Shown in pieces: positions 10,907 to 19,540 of a DNA stretch of 64,000 bases. This DNA is from Actinomadura coerulea (GTDB lineage: Bacteria > Actinomycetota > Actinomycetes > Streptosporangiales > Streptosporangiaceae), in the NCBI RefSeq assembly GCF_014208105.1, contig NZ_JACHMQ010000001.1:1240001-1304000 (forward strand), given 5' to 3'. The position numbers and the translations under genes are program-made. The notes under the pieces were generated by a model that worked only from the letters and a program-made list of their open reading frames with translations, did not search any database and was not told where the DNA came from. Positions within the stretch are counted from its first letter, which is position 1, and each line of letters starts with the position of its first letter.

Positions 10907-12085
10907 GTGAGCAGGCTGCAGCAGACCCACGGGTTGACGGACGAGCAGCGGGAGATCATCGCGACCGTCCGGGCGTTCGTCGACAAGGAGATCCTCCCGG
11001 TCGCGACCGGGCTGGAGCACGCCGACGCCTACCCCCAGGCGATCGTGGACGGCATGAGAGGGCTCGGGCTCTTCGGCCTGACGATCGGCGAGGAGTACGG
11101 CGGGCTCGGGGAGTCGCTGCTGACCTACGCGCTGGTCGTGGAGGAGCTGTCGCGCGGCTGGATGAGCGTGTCGGGCATCGTCAACACGCACTTCATCGTC
11201 GCCTGGATGATCGCCCAGCACGGCACCGCCGAGCAGCGGGCGCACTACCTGCCGAGGATGGCCGCCGGCGAGATCAGGGGCGCGTTCTCGATGTCGGAAC
11301 CGGACTGCGGGTCGGACGTCTCGGCCATCAGGACACGCGCCGTCCCGGACGGGGACGACTACGTGATCGACGGCCGGAAGATGTGGCTGACCAACGGCGG
11401 CTCGGCGAACCTGGTGGCGACGCTGGTGAAGACCGACCCCGCCGCGGGCCACCGCGGCATGACCGCGTTCCTGGTCGACAAGGAGCCCGGCTTCGGCGAG
11501 GTCGCGCCCGGCCTCACCGTCCCCGGCAAGATCGACAAGATGGGCTACAAGGGCGTCGACACCACCGAGCTGATCTTCGACTCCTACCGGATCCCGTCCG
11601 CGCAGGTCCTGGGCGGGACGCCCGGACGCGGCTTCTACCAGATGATGGACGGCGTCGAGGTCGGCCGCGTCAACGTGGCGGCGCGCGGCTGCGGCGTGGC
11701 CCGCCGCGCCTACGAGCTCGCCCTGGACTACGCGCGGCGGCGCGAGACGTTCGGCAGGCCGATCGCCGAGCACCAGGCCGTCCTGTTCCGCCTGGCCGAG
11801 ATGGCCACCAAGGTCGAGGCGGCGCACCAGATGACGGTGATGGCGGCGCGCCGCAAGGACTCCGGCGAGCGCAACGACCTGGAGGCGGGGATGGCCAAGT
11901 ACCTGGCCGGCGAGTACTGCAAGGAGGTCGTGGAGGACGCGTTCCGCATCCACGGCGGCTACGCCTACTCCACGGAGTACGAGATCGAGCGCCTGTACCG
12001 GGAGGCCCCGATGCTGCTGATCGGCGAGGGCACCGCCGACATCCAGAAAATGATCATCGGCCGAAGGCTGCTGGAGGAGCGGTGA
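10907..12085 (+). CDS. Acyl-CoA dehydrogenase
   Basis: Acyl-CoA dehydrogenase of 392 residues. The chosen start is GTG 10907, preceded by GGGAGG at a spacing of about 8 nt. Earlier in-frame codons would run into the enoyl-CoA hydratase gene. The sequence shows FSMSEPDCGSDVSAI (substrate/FAD loop), MWLTNGGSANLV, the Arg-rich helix YARRRETFGRPIAEHQ, and the C-terminal HGGYAYSTEYEIERLYREAP and GEGTADIQ with the catalytic Glu position filled. Its stop overlaps the start of the CoA-transferase gene (GTGA), indicating translational coupling. Confidence 0.93.
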   Translation: MSRLQQTHGLTDEQREIIATVRAFVDKEILPVATGLEHADAYPQAIVDGMRGLGLFGLTIGEEYGGLGESLLTYALVVEELSRGWMSVSGIVNTHFIVAWMIAQHGTAEQRAHYLPRMAAGEIRGAFSMSEPDCGSDVSAIRTRAVPDGDDYVIDGRKMWLTNGGSANLVATLVKTDPAAGHRGMTAFLVDKEPGFGEVAPGLTVPGKIDKMGYKGVDTTELIFDSYRIPSAQVLGGTPGRGFYQMMDGVEVGRVNVAARGCGVARRAYELALDYARRRETFGRPIAEHQAVLFRLAEMATKVEAAHQMTVMAARRKDSGERNDLEAGMAKYLAGEYCKEVVEDAFRIHGGYAYSTEYEIERLYREAPMLLIGEGTADIQKMIIGRRLLEER

Positions 12086-13284
12086 CCGGTGCGGGCGGCG
12101 GGCTGCCGCTGGAGGGGATCACCGTCGTCGCCCTGGAGCAGGCGGTCGCGGCGCCGTTCGCCACGCGGCAGCTGGCCGACCAGGGCGCCCGCGTCATCAA
12201 GGTCGAGCGCGTGGACGGCGGCGACTTCGCCCGCGCCTACGACACGGGCGTGCGCGGCGGGCTCGGCACGCACTTCGCGTGGCTCAACCGGTCCAAGGAG
12301 TCCGTCGCGCTCGACCTCAAGCGGGACGAGGGCCGCGCGGTCCTCGCCGACCTGGTCGCGCGCGCCGACGTGTTCCTGCAGAACCTGGCGCCCGGCGCGG
12401 CCGCGCGACTCGGGTTCGGCGCCGGGGAGCTGCGCGCCCGCGACCCCCGGCTGATCGTGGTCGAGATGTCCGGCTACGGGACGCGGGGACCGTACCGGGA
12501 CAAGCGCGCCTACGACATGCTCGTCCAGGCCGAGGCGGGACTGGTCTCGGTCACCGGCACGCCCGAGACCCCCGTAAAGGCCGGGTCGCCGCTGGCCGAC
12601 ATCGCGGCCGGGATGTACGCCTTCTCCGGGACGCTCGCCGCGCTCGTGCGGCGCGGCGCCACCGGTGAGGGCGCGACCATCGAGATCACGATGTTCGACG
12701 CGGTCGCCGAGTGGATGGGCCAGGCGATGTACACGACGCTCTACACCGGCTCCCCGCCGCCGCGCACGCGGCTGAGCCATCCCGTGATCGCTCCGTACGA
12801 CGCCTACCCGACGGCCGACGGCGCGGACGTGGTGATCGGCGTCCAGAACGACCGCGGGTGGGCGGCCCTGGCCACCGGCGTGCTGGAGCGGCCCGACCTC
12901 GTGACCGACCCCGAGTACGCGACGAACCGGGCGCGGGTCCGCAACCGGGAGGAGGTGGACGCGCTCGTCGCGGGCGTCACGTCCCGCATGGGACGGGAGG
13001 AACTGCTGCGGCGGCTCGACGAGGCGGGCGTGCCGAACGCGTCCCTGAACGACGGGCACGGCCTCGTCGCCCACCCGCAGCTCGCCGAGCGGGACCGGTG
13101 GCGGGAGGTGGGCTCGCCGGTCGGCGGCATCCGGGCCCTCCTGCCGCCGATCACGTTCGCCGGCGCCGAGCCGCGCATGGACCCGATCCCGGCGCTCGGC
13201 GAGCACACCGACGCCGTGCTGCGCGAGCTCGGTCGCGACGACGCCACCATCGAGGCGCTGCGCTCCTCCGGCGCGGTCGCCTGA
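12082..13284 (+). CDS. CaiB/BaiF-type class III CoA-transferase
   Basis: Family III CoA-transferase of 400 residues, moving CoA between carboxylic acids through an aspartyl intermediate. The start is GTG 12082, overlapping the preceding stop. Landmarks are VVALEQAVAAPFATRQLADQ near the N-terminus, ARVIKVERVDGGDFAR, LNRSKESVALDLK, and the catalytic Asp at about residue 173 in SPLADIAAGMYAFSGTLAAL. With the hydratase and dehydrogenase upstream, it likely activates a carboxylic acid that is then desaturated and hydrated. The identity of that acid cannot be read from the sequence. Confidence 0.92.
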   Translation: MTGAGGGLPLEGITVVALEQAVAAPFATRQLADQGARVIKVERVDGGDFARAYDTGVRGGLGTHFAWLNRSKESVALDLKRDEGRAVLADLVARADVFLQNLAPGAAARLGFGAGELRARDPRLIVVEMSGYGTRGPYRDKRAYDMLVQAEAGLVSVTGTPETPVKAGSPLADIAAGMYAFSGTLAALVRRGATGEGATIEITMFDAVAEWMGQAMYTTLYTGSPPPRTRLSHPVIAPYDAYPTADGADVVIGVQNDRGWAALATGVLERPDLVTDPEYATNRARVRNREEVDALVAGVTSRMGREELLRRLDEAGVPNASLNDGHGLVAHPQLAERDRWREVGSPVGGIRALLPPITFAGAEPRMDPIPALGEHTDAVLRELGRDDATIEALRSSGAVA

Positions 13285-13336
13285 CCACCGCGACCGCCGG
13301 CGGCGCCGCCCCCGGGCCGGCGGATATCGTGGCGGC

Positions 13337-14197
13337 ATGGCCAGCCAGACCCCCGCCTCAGTCCCCGGCCGCCGCAGGGAGGAACTGCGCGACTTCCTGC
13401 GCACCCGCCGCGCCCGCCTCGCCCCCGCCGACGTCGGCATGCCCGACGGGGGGCGGCGCCGGACGCCGGGCCTGCGCCGGGAGGAGGTCGCCGTCCTCGC
13501 GGGGGTCGGGGTGTCCTGGTACACGTGGCTGGAGCAGGGACGCGACATCAAGGTGTCCGGGGACGTCCTCGACGCGATCGTCCGGGCCCTGCGGCTGGAT
13601 CGCGCGGAGCGCGAGCACCTGTACCTGCTCGCCGGGCTGAACCCGCCGCAGGCGGAGGCGGGTCCCGCCCTGCCGATCACGCCCGAGCTGCGCCGGGTGC
13701 TGGACGCGTGGTCCCCGCGCCCCGCCTACGTCCGCGACCGGCACTGGAACTTCGTCGCCATCAACGACGCGGCCCGCGAGGTGTTCGGGTACGGCGACAC
13801 CGACCACAACTGCCTGGTCACCTACTTCACCAACGTCCGGTACCGGTCGATGCACACCCACTGGGCCGCCGCCGCGCCCGACGTCGTGGCGCGGTTCCGC
13901 GCCGACGCCGCCCGCTACCCCGACGACCCGGAGTTCGGCCGGATCACCGCGGACCTGCTGGCGGTCAGCCCCGAGTTCGCCGAGCTGTGGCCGCGCCACG
14001 AGGTGAGCGCGGGCGCCCAGGCGGTCAAGGGCATCAGGCACCCGGACGCCGGCGAGCTGGTCTTCGAGGGCACGCTGCTGCCGCTCGCCGACCGTCCGGG
14101 CCACCACCTGGTGCTGCACAACCCGCGCCCCGGGACCGGCACGCAGGAGCGCCTCGAACGGCTGATGGCGCGCCGCGCCCTCGCCGCCGCCGGCTGA
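13337..14197 (+). CDS. XRE-family regulator with MmyB-like ligand domain
   Basis: DNA-binding regulator of 286 residues. The N-terminal HTH (about residues 20-90) has the typical TPGLRREEVAVLAGVGVSWY and LEQGRDIKVSGDVLDAI segments. The C-terminal MmyB-like (MLTR) domain contains RPAYVRDRHWNFVAINDAA, NCLVTYF and the conserved C-terminal ladder GTLLPLADRPGHHLVLHNPRPGT. A -10 candidate TATCGT ends 6 nt before the ATG, so the transcript may be leaderless. Such regulators commonly control neighbouring oxidoreductase genes, and here an aldo/keto reductase and a quinone oxidoreductase gene follow on the same strand. Confidence 0.9.
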   Translation: MASQTPASVPGRRREELRDFLRTRRARLAPADVGMPDGGRRRTPGLRREEVAVLAGVGVSWYTWLEQGRDIKVSGDVLDAIVRALRLDRAEREHLYLLAGLNPPQAEAGPALPITPELRRVLDAWSPRPAYVRDRHWNFVAINDAAREVFGYGDTDHNCLVTYFTNVRYRSMHTHWAAAAPDVVARFRADAARYPDDPEFGRITADLLAVSPEFAELWPRHEVSAGAQAVKGIRHPDAGELVFEGTLLPLADRPGHHLVLHNPRPGTGTQERLERLMARRALAAAG

Positions 14198-14320
14198 CGC
14201 GGCCTCCCCGCCGCCGACCCCCGGGCCCAGGGTGGTGGTGCCACACCCAGGATGAGCGGAGTCTGTTTACCCTGCGGCCCGTCCAGCACGATCGTCCACA
14301 TGAGGAACGAAGGAGACATC

Positions 14321-15331
14321 ATGAGGACGCGGGACTTCGCCGGTACGCCGGTGGGCGCCGTCGGGCTCGGGTGCATGGGCATGAGCTGGGCCTACAGCGA
14401 GTCGGAGCGCGACGACGACGCCTCGGTGGCGCTGATCCGGGAGGCGCTCGACCTCGGCGTGACGTTCCTGGACACCGCGCAGCCCTACGGCGACGGCCAC
14501 AACGAGGCCCTCGTCGGGCGGGCGCTGGCGGGACGCCGGGACGGGGCGGTCGTGGCCACCAAGACGGGCCTGGTCGTGGAGTCTCCGGCCACCCGGAAGC
14601 TCGTCCGGAACGGAACGCCGGAGCACGTCAAGGCGTCCGCCGAGGACAGCCTGCGCCGCCTCGGCACGGACGCGATCGACCTGTACTACCTGCACCGGGT
14701 CGACCCGCGGGTGCCCCTCGCTGAAACGTGGGGCGCGATGGCCGAACTGGTGGCCGAGGGCAAGGTCCGCAGGCTGGGCCTGTCGGAGGTCAGCGTCGCG
14801 CAGGCCGCCGAGGCGCACGCGATCCACCCGGTCGCCGCCGTCCAGTCGGAGCTGTCGCTGTGGACCCGCGACGCCATGGGCGAGCCCGGGGGGATGGCCG
14901 GCACCATGCCGGGCGACTCCACCGGGACCGGGGACGGGCCGGGCGACGTGGTCGGCTGGTGCGCCGCCAACGGCGCGGCGTTCGTGCCGTTCTCGCCGCT
15001 CGGCCGCGGCTTCCTCACCGGGACGCTCACGTCGGCCGACTTCGAGGACACCGACTTCCGCGGCGGCAACCCGCGCTTCCAGGAGGAGGCGCTGAAGGCC
15101 AACCTGCGCATCGTCGAGGTGGTCAAGGCGGTCGCCGCGCGGCACGGCGCCACGCCGGCCCAGGTCGCCATCGCCTGGACGCTGGCGCAGGGCGAGCACG
15201 TGATCCCGATCCCCGGTACCAAGAAGCCGAAGTACCTGCGTGACAACGCCGGCGCCGCCGGCCTGGACCTCACCGAGGCCGACCTCGCGCAGCTGGACGG
15301 CGTCCCCGCGGCCGTCGGGGGGCGTTACTGA
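14321..15331 (+). CDS. Aldo/keto reductase
   Basis: NADPH-dependent aldo/keto reductase of 336 residues. The start ATG at 14321 has AAGGAGA 6-12 nt upstream. The AKR landmarks are GLGCMGMSWAY, FLDTAQPYGDGHNE (catalytic Asp and Tyr), the Lys in VVATKTGLV, the His in YYLHRVDPRVP, and the cofactor-binding IPIPGTKKPKYLRDN near the C-terminus. It resembles the AKR13-type (YakC-like) group that reduces small aldehydes. The stop codon overlaps the next start by 1 nt (TGATG), so translation is probably coupled to the quinone oxidoreductase. Confidence 0.92.
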   Translation: MRTRDFAGTPVGAVGLGCMGMSWAYSESERDDDASVALIREALDLGVTFLDTAQPYGDGHNEALVGRALAGRRDGAVVATKTGLVVESPATRKLVRNGTPEHVKASAEDSLRRLGTDAIDLYYLHRVDPRVPLAETWGAMAELVAEGKVRRLGLSEVSVAQAAEAHAIHPVAAVQSELSLWTRDAMGEPGGMAGTMPGDSTGTGDGPGDVVGWCAANGAAFVPFSPLGRGFLTGTLTSADFEDTDFRGGNPRFQEEALKANLRIVEVVKAVAARHGATPAQVAIAWTLAQGEHVIPIPGTKKPKYLRDNAGAAGLDLTEADLAQLDGVPAAVGGRY

Positions 15332-16311
15332 TGCGGGCCGTCACGATCCCCGAGTTCGGCGGCGCGGACGTGCTGCGCCAGGCCGAGGTGGATGTCCCCG
15401 AGCCCGGGCCGGGGCAGGTGTCCATCGACGTCGCGTACGCGGGCGCGAACTTCGCCGAGGTCCTCTACCGGCGGGGCGTCGTGGACGTGCCGCTGCCGTT
15501 CGTCCCCGGCATCGAGGTGTCCGGGCACGTCCGGGCGGTCGGGCCGGACGTGGAGGGGCTGCGCAGGGGCCAGCCCGTCGCCGCCCTGACGATCGTGGAC
15601 AGCGGCGGCTACGCGGACGTCGTGGTCACCTCCGCCGACCTCGTCGCACCGCTCGACGGCCTCGGCCTCGGGCTGGACGTCGCGGCGGCCGTCCCGTCCA
15701 ACGGGGCCACCGCGTTCCTCGTCCTGGACCGGGTCGCGCGCATCGAGCCGGGCGAGACCGTCCTGGTGCATGCGGCCGCCGGGGGTGTCGGGAGCCAGCT
15801 CGGCCAGGCCGCCCGGCTGCTCGGCGCGGGCCGGGTGGCCGGCACGGTCGGCGGCCCCGCCAAGATCGAGACCGCGCGCGGGTTCGGCTACGACGACGTG
15901 GTCCTGCGCGACGCGCTGCCGGGCGAGGTCGCGGGCCTCACCGCGGGACGCGGGTTCGACATCGTCGTGGACATGGTGGGCGGCCCCGCCCGGCGCGCGA
16001 GCCTGGACGCCCTCGCCCCGATGGGCCGGATGGTCGTGATGGGCAACGCGTCCGGCGCCGACGACGTGGGCGTGTCGGCGAACGAGCTGTGGTTCACCAA
16101 CAAGACGGTGTCGGGGTTCAACCTCGCGGCGTTCGCGGGGGTCGCGCCGGCCGACGCCGGACGCGCCCTGCGCCGCGCGGTCGCCGCCGCCGCGTCCGGC
16201 GACCTGCGGGTCCAGGTCGAGGAACTGCCCCTGGAGCAGGCCGCCGAGGCGCACGAGCGCATCGAGTCGGGAGCCACCACCGGCAAGCTCGTCCTGGCGG
16301 TCGGGGGATGA
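15331..16311 (+). CDS. NADPH:quinone oxidoreductase-like MDR protein
   Basis: Zinc-independent medium-chain dehydrogenase/reductase of 326 residues. The N-terminal GroES-like domain (about residues 1-120) includes NFAEVLYRRGVV and PFVPGIEVSGHV. The Rossmann domain has VLVHAAAGGVGSQLGQAARLLGA at about 145-168. The Cys and His ligands of zinc alcohol dehydrogenases are absent, which points to the quinone-reductase/enone-reductase branch. It is translationally coupled to the aldo/keto reductase and lies downstream of the MmyB-type regulator, suggesting a carbonyl- or quinone-detoxification operon. Confidence 0.88.
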   Translation: MRAVTIPEFGGADVLRQAEVDVPEPGPGQVSIDVAYAGANFAEVLYRRGVVDVPLPFVPGIEVSGHVRAVGPDVEGLRRGQPVAALTIVDSGGYADVVVTSADLVAPLDGLGLGLDVAAAVPSNGATAFLVLDRVARIEPGETVLVHAAAGGVGSQLGQAARLLGAGRVAGTVGGPAKIETARGFGYDDVVLRDALPGEVAGLTAGRGFDIVVDMVGGPARRASLDALAPMGRMVVMGNASGADDVGVSANELWFTNKTVSGFNLAAFAGVAPADAGRALRRAVAAAASGDLRVQVEELPLEQAAEAHERIESGATTGKLVLAVGG

Positions 16312-16329
16312 CCTCAGGAGGCGGCCCCC

Positions 16330-16363
16330 GGCCGGAAGGCGGTCATCTCGCCGCCTTCCGGCC
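16330..16363. terminator. Hairpin between convergent genes
   Basis: GGCCGGAAGGCGG (16330-16342) and CCGCCTTCCGGCC (16351-16363) form a perfect 13-bp stem with an 8-nt loop, and the flanking C and G runs could extend it. It covers the end of the minus-strand peroxiredoxin-like gene and lies just past the plus-strand oxidoreductase. A bidirectional terminator without a long T tract is likely. Confidence 0.65.
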
Positions 16364-16924
16364 CGGGGCCGGGGCCTGGGCGGCCAGGGCCAGCAGCTCG
16401 TCGACCGTCCACTGGTCGTAGGCGTGCTCGCCGTACCCGGCCGCGACGATCCTGCCGTCGGAACCGATCAGGAAGTCGGCGGGCAGGCCGAAGCGGCCGC
16501 CGTCGGGCAACAGTCTGGGGGCTCGCTCCCGTCGCCGCAGGATGTCCCAGGTGCCGCGGGTGACGGCGCGCAGGACCGTCCCCCACGCGCGCGGGGCGAG
16601 CAGCGCGCGCCGCGCCGACTCGACGCCGAACTCGGCGTACAGCCGCTTCCTCGGGTCGCCGACCACGGGGAACGGCAGGCCGTCGACGTGCTCGCGCAGT
16701 TCCTCGGCGGAGGAGTGGAAGACCACGACCTCGCGGATCCCGGCGGCCTCGATCTCGTCGTGCCGCCGCACGATCGAGCGCAGGTGCAGATTGCAGATCG
16801 GGCAGCCGGCGAACCGGCGGAACTGCAGGTGGACGAGGTGGCCGGGGTCGGGGACGGGAACCGGCGGCCCGATGACGGGGGTCAGCTGCCGCGCGGGGAC
16901 GTCGGAACCAGGTGCCAGTCGCAT
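16343..16924 (-). CDS. AhpC/TSA-type peroxiredoxin-like protein
   Basis: Thioredoxin-fold protein of 193 residues. The N-terminal half contains FRRFAGCPICNLHLRSI, where CPIC takes the place of the peroxidatic Cys region of AhpC/TSA family members. This is followed by VVFHSSAEELREHV and VVGDPRKRLYAEFGVE. The C-terminal segment DFLIGSDGRIVAAGYGEHAYDQW is typical of the PRX-like group common in actinobacteria. A thiol peroxidase or disulfide-related role is likely. It is divergent from the TetR gene at 16993. Two palindromic sites in the shared 68-bp region suggest that this gene is the TetR protein's target. Confidence 0.82.
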   Translation of the reverse strand: MRLAPGSDVPARQLTPVIGPPVPVPDPGHLVHLQFRRFAGCPICNLHLRSIVRRHDEIEAAGIREVVVFHSSAEELREHVDGLPFPVVGDPRKRLYAEFGVESARRALLAPRAWGTVLRAVTRGTWDILRRRERAPRLLPDGGRFGLPADFLIGSDGRIVAAGYGEHAYDQWTVDELLALAAQAPAPGRKAAR

Positions 16925-16941
16925 GGGGCGGTCCTTTTGGA

Positions 16942-16979
16942 GTATGTCGTACGCCTACCACTGTAAGTGTATGCCGTAC
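16942..16979. promoter_or_regulatory. Two-copy palindromic operator of the TetR/peroxiredoxin pair
   Basis: GTATGTCGTACGC starts at 16942 and GTATGCCGTACGC at 16969, 27 bp apart in the same orientation. Each holds an imperfect inverted repeat of the form GTAyGnCrTAC. They occupy the middle of the short divergent region between the peroxiredoxin-like gene and the TetR gene. Two copies placed this way fit a TetR operator controlling both genes. Confidence 0.65.
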
Positions 16980-16992
16980 GCTGTCAGGCGCC

Positions 16993-17613
16993 ATGCCTCG
17001 ACCACGCTCGCTCAGCACCGAGCGGCTCGCGGGAGCCGCGCTCGCCGTCATCGACCGGGACGGCCTCGCCGGGCTGTCCATGCGCGCCGTCGCCCAGGAG
17101 CTGGGCATGAGCACCATGGCGCTCTACCGGTACGTGCGCGACCGCGAGGAACTGGAAGGGCTGGTCGTCGACATGGTGTACGCCGAGGTCGATCCGGCGC
17201 CGCCGCCCGCCGGCCCCTGGGAGGCGCGGATCGAGGCCATGGCCCTGCGGCTGCGGGACGCGTTCGGCGCGCACGCCGCGATCATGCCGCTGACGCTCAC
17301 CCGAAGGCACGCCTCGGCGGGATCGCTGTGCTGGGGCGAGACGGTCGCCGGAATCCTCACAGACGCGGGCTTCACCGGCCCGCGCGCGGCGATCGCGCTC
17401 CGCGCGCTGATCGCCTACATCGTCGGCGCGATCCAGCTGGAGCACCTGGGCGGGCTCGACGGGGAGGGGACCGCGGTCATCGCCGCGCTGCCCGCCGACG
17501 AGTTCCCCCATCTGACGCGGACCGCGCGGCACGGCCGCCGGATCGGCCCCGACGAGGAGTTCCGCGGGGGCCTGGCGGCCGTACTGCGCGGTCTGGGCGA
17601 AGGCGCGTCCTAG
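16993..17613 (+). CDS. TetR-family regulator
   Basis: Regulator of 206 residues starting at ATG 16993 (MPRPRSLSTERLAG). The N-terminal TetR HTH (about residues 10-60) includes GLSMRAVAQELGMSTMALYRYV. The C-terminal domain resembles the TetR_C group with a hydrophobic helix containing ALIAYIVGAIQLEHLGG. No close characterised regulator is recognised. The divergent peroxiredoxin-like gene and the repeated palindrome at 16942-16979 make local autoregulation the best guess. The 3' end overlaps the convergent ipdC gene by 4 bp. Confidence 0.88.
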   Translation: MPRPRSLSTERLAGAALAVIDRDGLAGLSMRAVAQELGMSTMALYRYVRDREELEGLVVDMVYAEVDPAPPPAGPWEARIEAMALRLRDAFGAHAAIMPLTLTRRHASAGSLCWGETVAGILTDAGFTGPRAAIALRALIAYIVGAIQLEHLGGLDGEGTAVIAALPADEFPHLTRTARHGRRIGPDEEFRGGLAAVLRGLGEGAS

Positions 17614-18704
17614 CCTCTCGGGGCCCGGCCGCCCGCCAGGTACGACTGCTGCGCGGCGATGGCCTCGGCCGCCTGCCGCACGATGGAGCCGATCAGGTCG
17701 GCGCAGTCCGGCAGGTCGTCGATCACGCCGACGACCTGCCCCGACGCCATCACGCCGAGGTCGGGGCGGCCGTCCACCATGGCGGCCTTCAGCAGCATGG
17801 GCGTGTTGGCGGCCATCAGGACCTGCGACCACGACAGGTCCTTGCCGTGCTTCATCGCCTTCCCGTCGGCGATCATCTCCCGCCACGACATGCCGGAGAG
17901 CTTCTTGAACCGGGCGCCGTTGCGCAGCGCCCGGACGAGCCCGCCGACGCGGCCGGAGTCCTCCAGCGCGTCGACCAGCCCGCTGCGCAGCACGCGGTGC
18001 GGCATGCCGTCCACCTGGCGCGTCACCACGGTCTCGCCGGTCTGGAGGTAGACCCGCTTGACCGCGTCCGGAACCGAGCTGTCGGACGTCAGCAGGAACC
18101 GGGTGCCCATCGCGACGCCCGCCGCGCCGTAGGCGAGCGCGGCGGCGAGGCCCCGCCCGTCGAAGAAGCCGCCGGCCGCGATCACCGGGATGTCGACGGC
18201 GTCCACGACCTGGGGGAGCAGCAGCGTGGTGGCGACGGGGCCGGTGTGCCCGCCGCCCTCGCCGCCCTGCACCAGGACGGCGTCGGCCCCCCAGCCCGCG
18301 ACCTTCTCCGCGTGCCGCCGCGCGCCGACCGACGGGATCACCACGAGCCCGGCGTCCTTCAGCTTGGCGATCAGCTCCCGCTTGGGCGCGAGCGCGAACG
18401 AGGCGACCCTCACGCCCTCCTTGATGAGCAGGTCGATGCGGTCGCCCGCGTCCCCGGCGTCGGCCCGCAGGTTGACGCCGAACGGGGCGTCCGTGCGCTC
18501 CTTGACCTCGTGGATCGCGTCGGCGAGCTGGTCGAGCGTCATCGTCGCCGACGCCAGCACGCCGAGCCCGCCCGCGTTCGCCACGGCCGTGACGAGCCGC
18601 GGGCCGGCGACCCAGCCCATTCCCGTCTGGACGACCGGGTGCCGCACGCCCGTCAGGCGGGTCAGCGGCGTGTCGAGCACCTGCCCGTTGCCCGCTTCGC
18701 TCAT
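17610..18704 (-). CDS. ipdC: IpdC-like flavin-dependent oxidoreductase (nitronate monooxygenase family)
   Basis: FMN-dependent TIM-barrel protein of 364 residues from ATG 18704, related to nitronate monooxygenases and to mycobacterial IpdC (Rv3553), which acts in steroid C/D-ring catabolism. Landmarks are HPVVQTGMGWVAGPRLVTAVANAGG at the N-terminus, PFGVNLRADAGD, LVQGGEGGGHTG (phosphate loop of FMN binding) and the following VIAAGGFFDGRGLAAALAYGAAGVAMGTRFL. Two further in-frame starts exist at 18758 and 18812 because the start region is duplicated in tandem. The 18812 start overlaps the ipdB stop (ATGA). The order echA20-ipdA-ipdB-ipdC matches the mycobacterial locus. Confidence 0.85.
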   Translation of the reverse strand: MSEAGNGQVLDTPLTRLTGVRHPVVQTGMGWVAGPRLVTAVANAGGLGVLASATMTLDQLADAIHEVKERTDAPFGVNLRADAGDAGDRIDLLIKEGVRVASFALAPKRELIAKLKDAGLVVIPSVGARRHAEKVAGWGADAVLVQGGEGGGHTGPVATTLLLPQVVDAVDIPVIAAGGFFDGRGLAAALAYGAAGVAMGTRFLLTSDSSVPDAVKRVYLQTGETVVTRQVDGMPHRVLRSGLVDALEDSGRVGGLVRALRNGARFKKLSGMSWREMIADGKAMKHGKDLSWSQVLMAANTPMLLKAAMVDGRPDLGVMASGQVVGVIDDLPDCADLIGSIVRQAAEAIAAQQSYLAGGRAPRG

Positions 18705-18814
18705 GCCTGCTCCTTGCGAGGGGGCGACCCCCCGCACCCCCCGGCCCGCTTCGCTCATGCCTGCTCCTTGCGAGGGGGCGACCCCCCGCACCCCCCGGCC
18801 CGCTTCGCTCATGC
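18691..18814. repeat. 54-bp tandem repeat over the ipdC translation start
   Basis: A 54-bp unit begins at 18691 and 18745, with a 16-bp partial third copy from 18799. Read on the minus strand, each full unit contains AAGGAG, CAGGC and ATGAGCGAAGCGGG, that is, a ribosome-binding site, start codon and first five codons, plus a G-rich/C-rich hairpin. Because 54 is a multiple of three, all copies stay in frame and three nested starts (18812, 18758, 18704) can give proteins differing by 18 residues each. Confidence 0.9.
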
Positions 18815-19540
18815 TGGGACCTCGCGCTCGCGCAGGCCCTTGGGGTCCAGGACGTCGCGCATGATCCGCAGTTCCTCGGCGTCCGGCCGCCGCGTCTCGG
18901 GCACCTCGTCCGGGACGGCGAGTTCGAAGCCGGTCGCCTCGACCACGTCCTCGACGCGCACGCCGGGGTGGACCGAGCGCAGCCGCATCCGCCTCTCCGG
19001 GGTCTCGAAGTCGAGCACCGCCAGGTTGGTCACCACGGCGCGGATCTCGTGCGCGCCGCGGTCCCAGCCGACGCCGCTCACCATGTCGACCTTCTCGGTG
19101 AACACGCGGGTGGAGTGCTTCGGCACCCAGTAGCTCGTCGTGTTCAGCAGCGTGTTGCCCGGCCCGCCGCGCACGCCGAGGAGCTGCCGGGAGGGCTGCT
19201 TCCAGTCGCCGATGCAGGAGATGTTGGTGTTGCCGTGCGCGTCGATCTGGCTCGGCCCCATCACCACGTGCCGCCGCCCGTTCAGGACGAGCCACAGGTG
19301 GTCGCGGAAGGGCAGCCAGCCCTCGACCGTCCCGGCCGGCGCGCCGAGCGGGACGGGCTCGGCGCTCAGCGACGGCCCGCCGTCGGTGGTCAGCAGGTCG
19401 GGCGCGAACGTCGCGCGCGCCAGCCGGGACCCCAGCATCGGGACGAACCCCGCCACCGCCGCCGCGACGATCTCCCCGTCGCCCCGGAACAGGTCCGCGC
19501 ACGCGGCCGCGCACACCTCGGCCCTCGTCGCCTCGCTCAT
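18809..19540 (-). CDS. ipdB: IpdB-like CoA-transferase-fold subunit, steroid ring C opening
   Basis: Beta subunit of 243 residues resembling IpdB, which with IpdA forms a CoA-transferase-like enzyme that hydrolytically opens the last steroid ring (COCHEA-CoA) in mycobacteria and rhodococci. Visible family segments are VMGPSQIDAHGNTNISCIGDWKQP in the middle and VHPGVRVEDVVEATGFEL followed by VPETRRPDAEELRIMRDVLDP at the C-terminus. The start ATG 19540 overlaps the ipdA stop by 4 nt and its stop overlaps ATG 18812 of ipdC, so the proteins are probably made by coupled translation. Confidence 0.88.
   Translation of the reverse strand: MSEATRAEVCAAACADLFRGDGEIVAAAVAGFVPMLGSRLARATFAPDLLTTDGGPSLSAEPVPLGAPAGTVEGWLPFRDHLWLVLNGRRHVVMGPSQIDAHGNTNISCIGDWKQPSRQLLGVRGGPGNTLLNTTSYWVPKHSTRVFTEKVDMVSGVGWDRGAHEIRAVVTNLAVLDFETPERRMRLRSVHPGVRVEDVVEATGFELAVPDEVPETRRPDAEELRIMRDVLDPKGLREREVPA

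Noticed and set aside
13285..13336. CRISPR or other array-like repeats.
   Set aside because: No regularly spaced repeats with unique spacers occur anywhere in the window; the only tandem repeat is the 54-bp unit at 18691.
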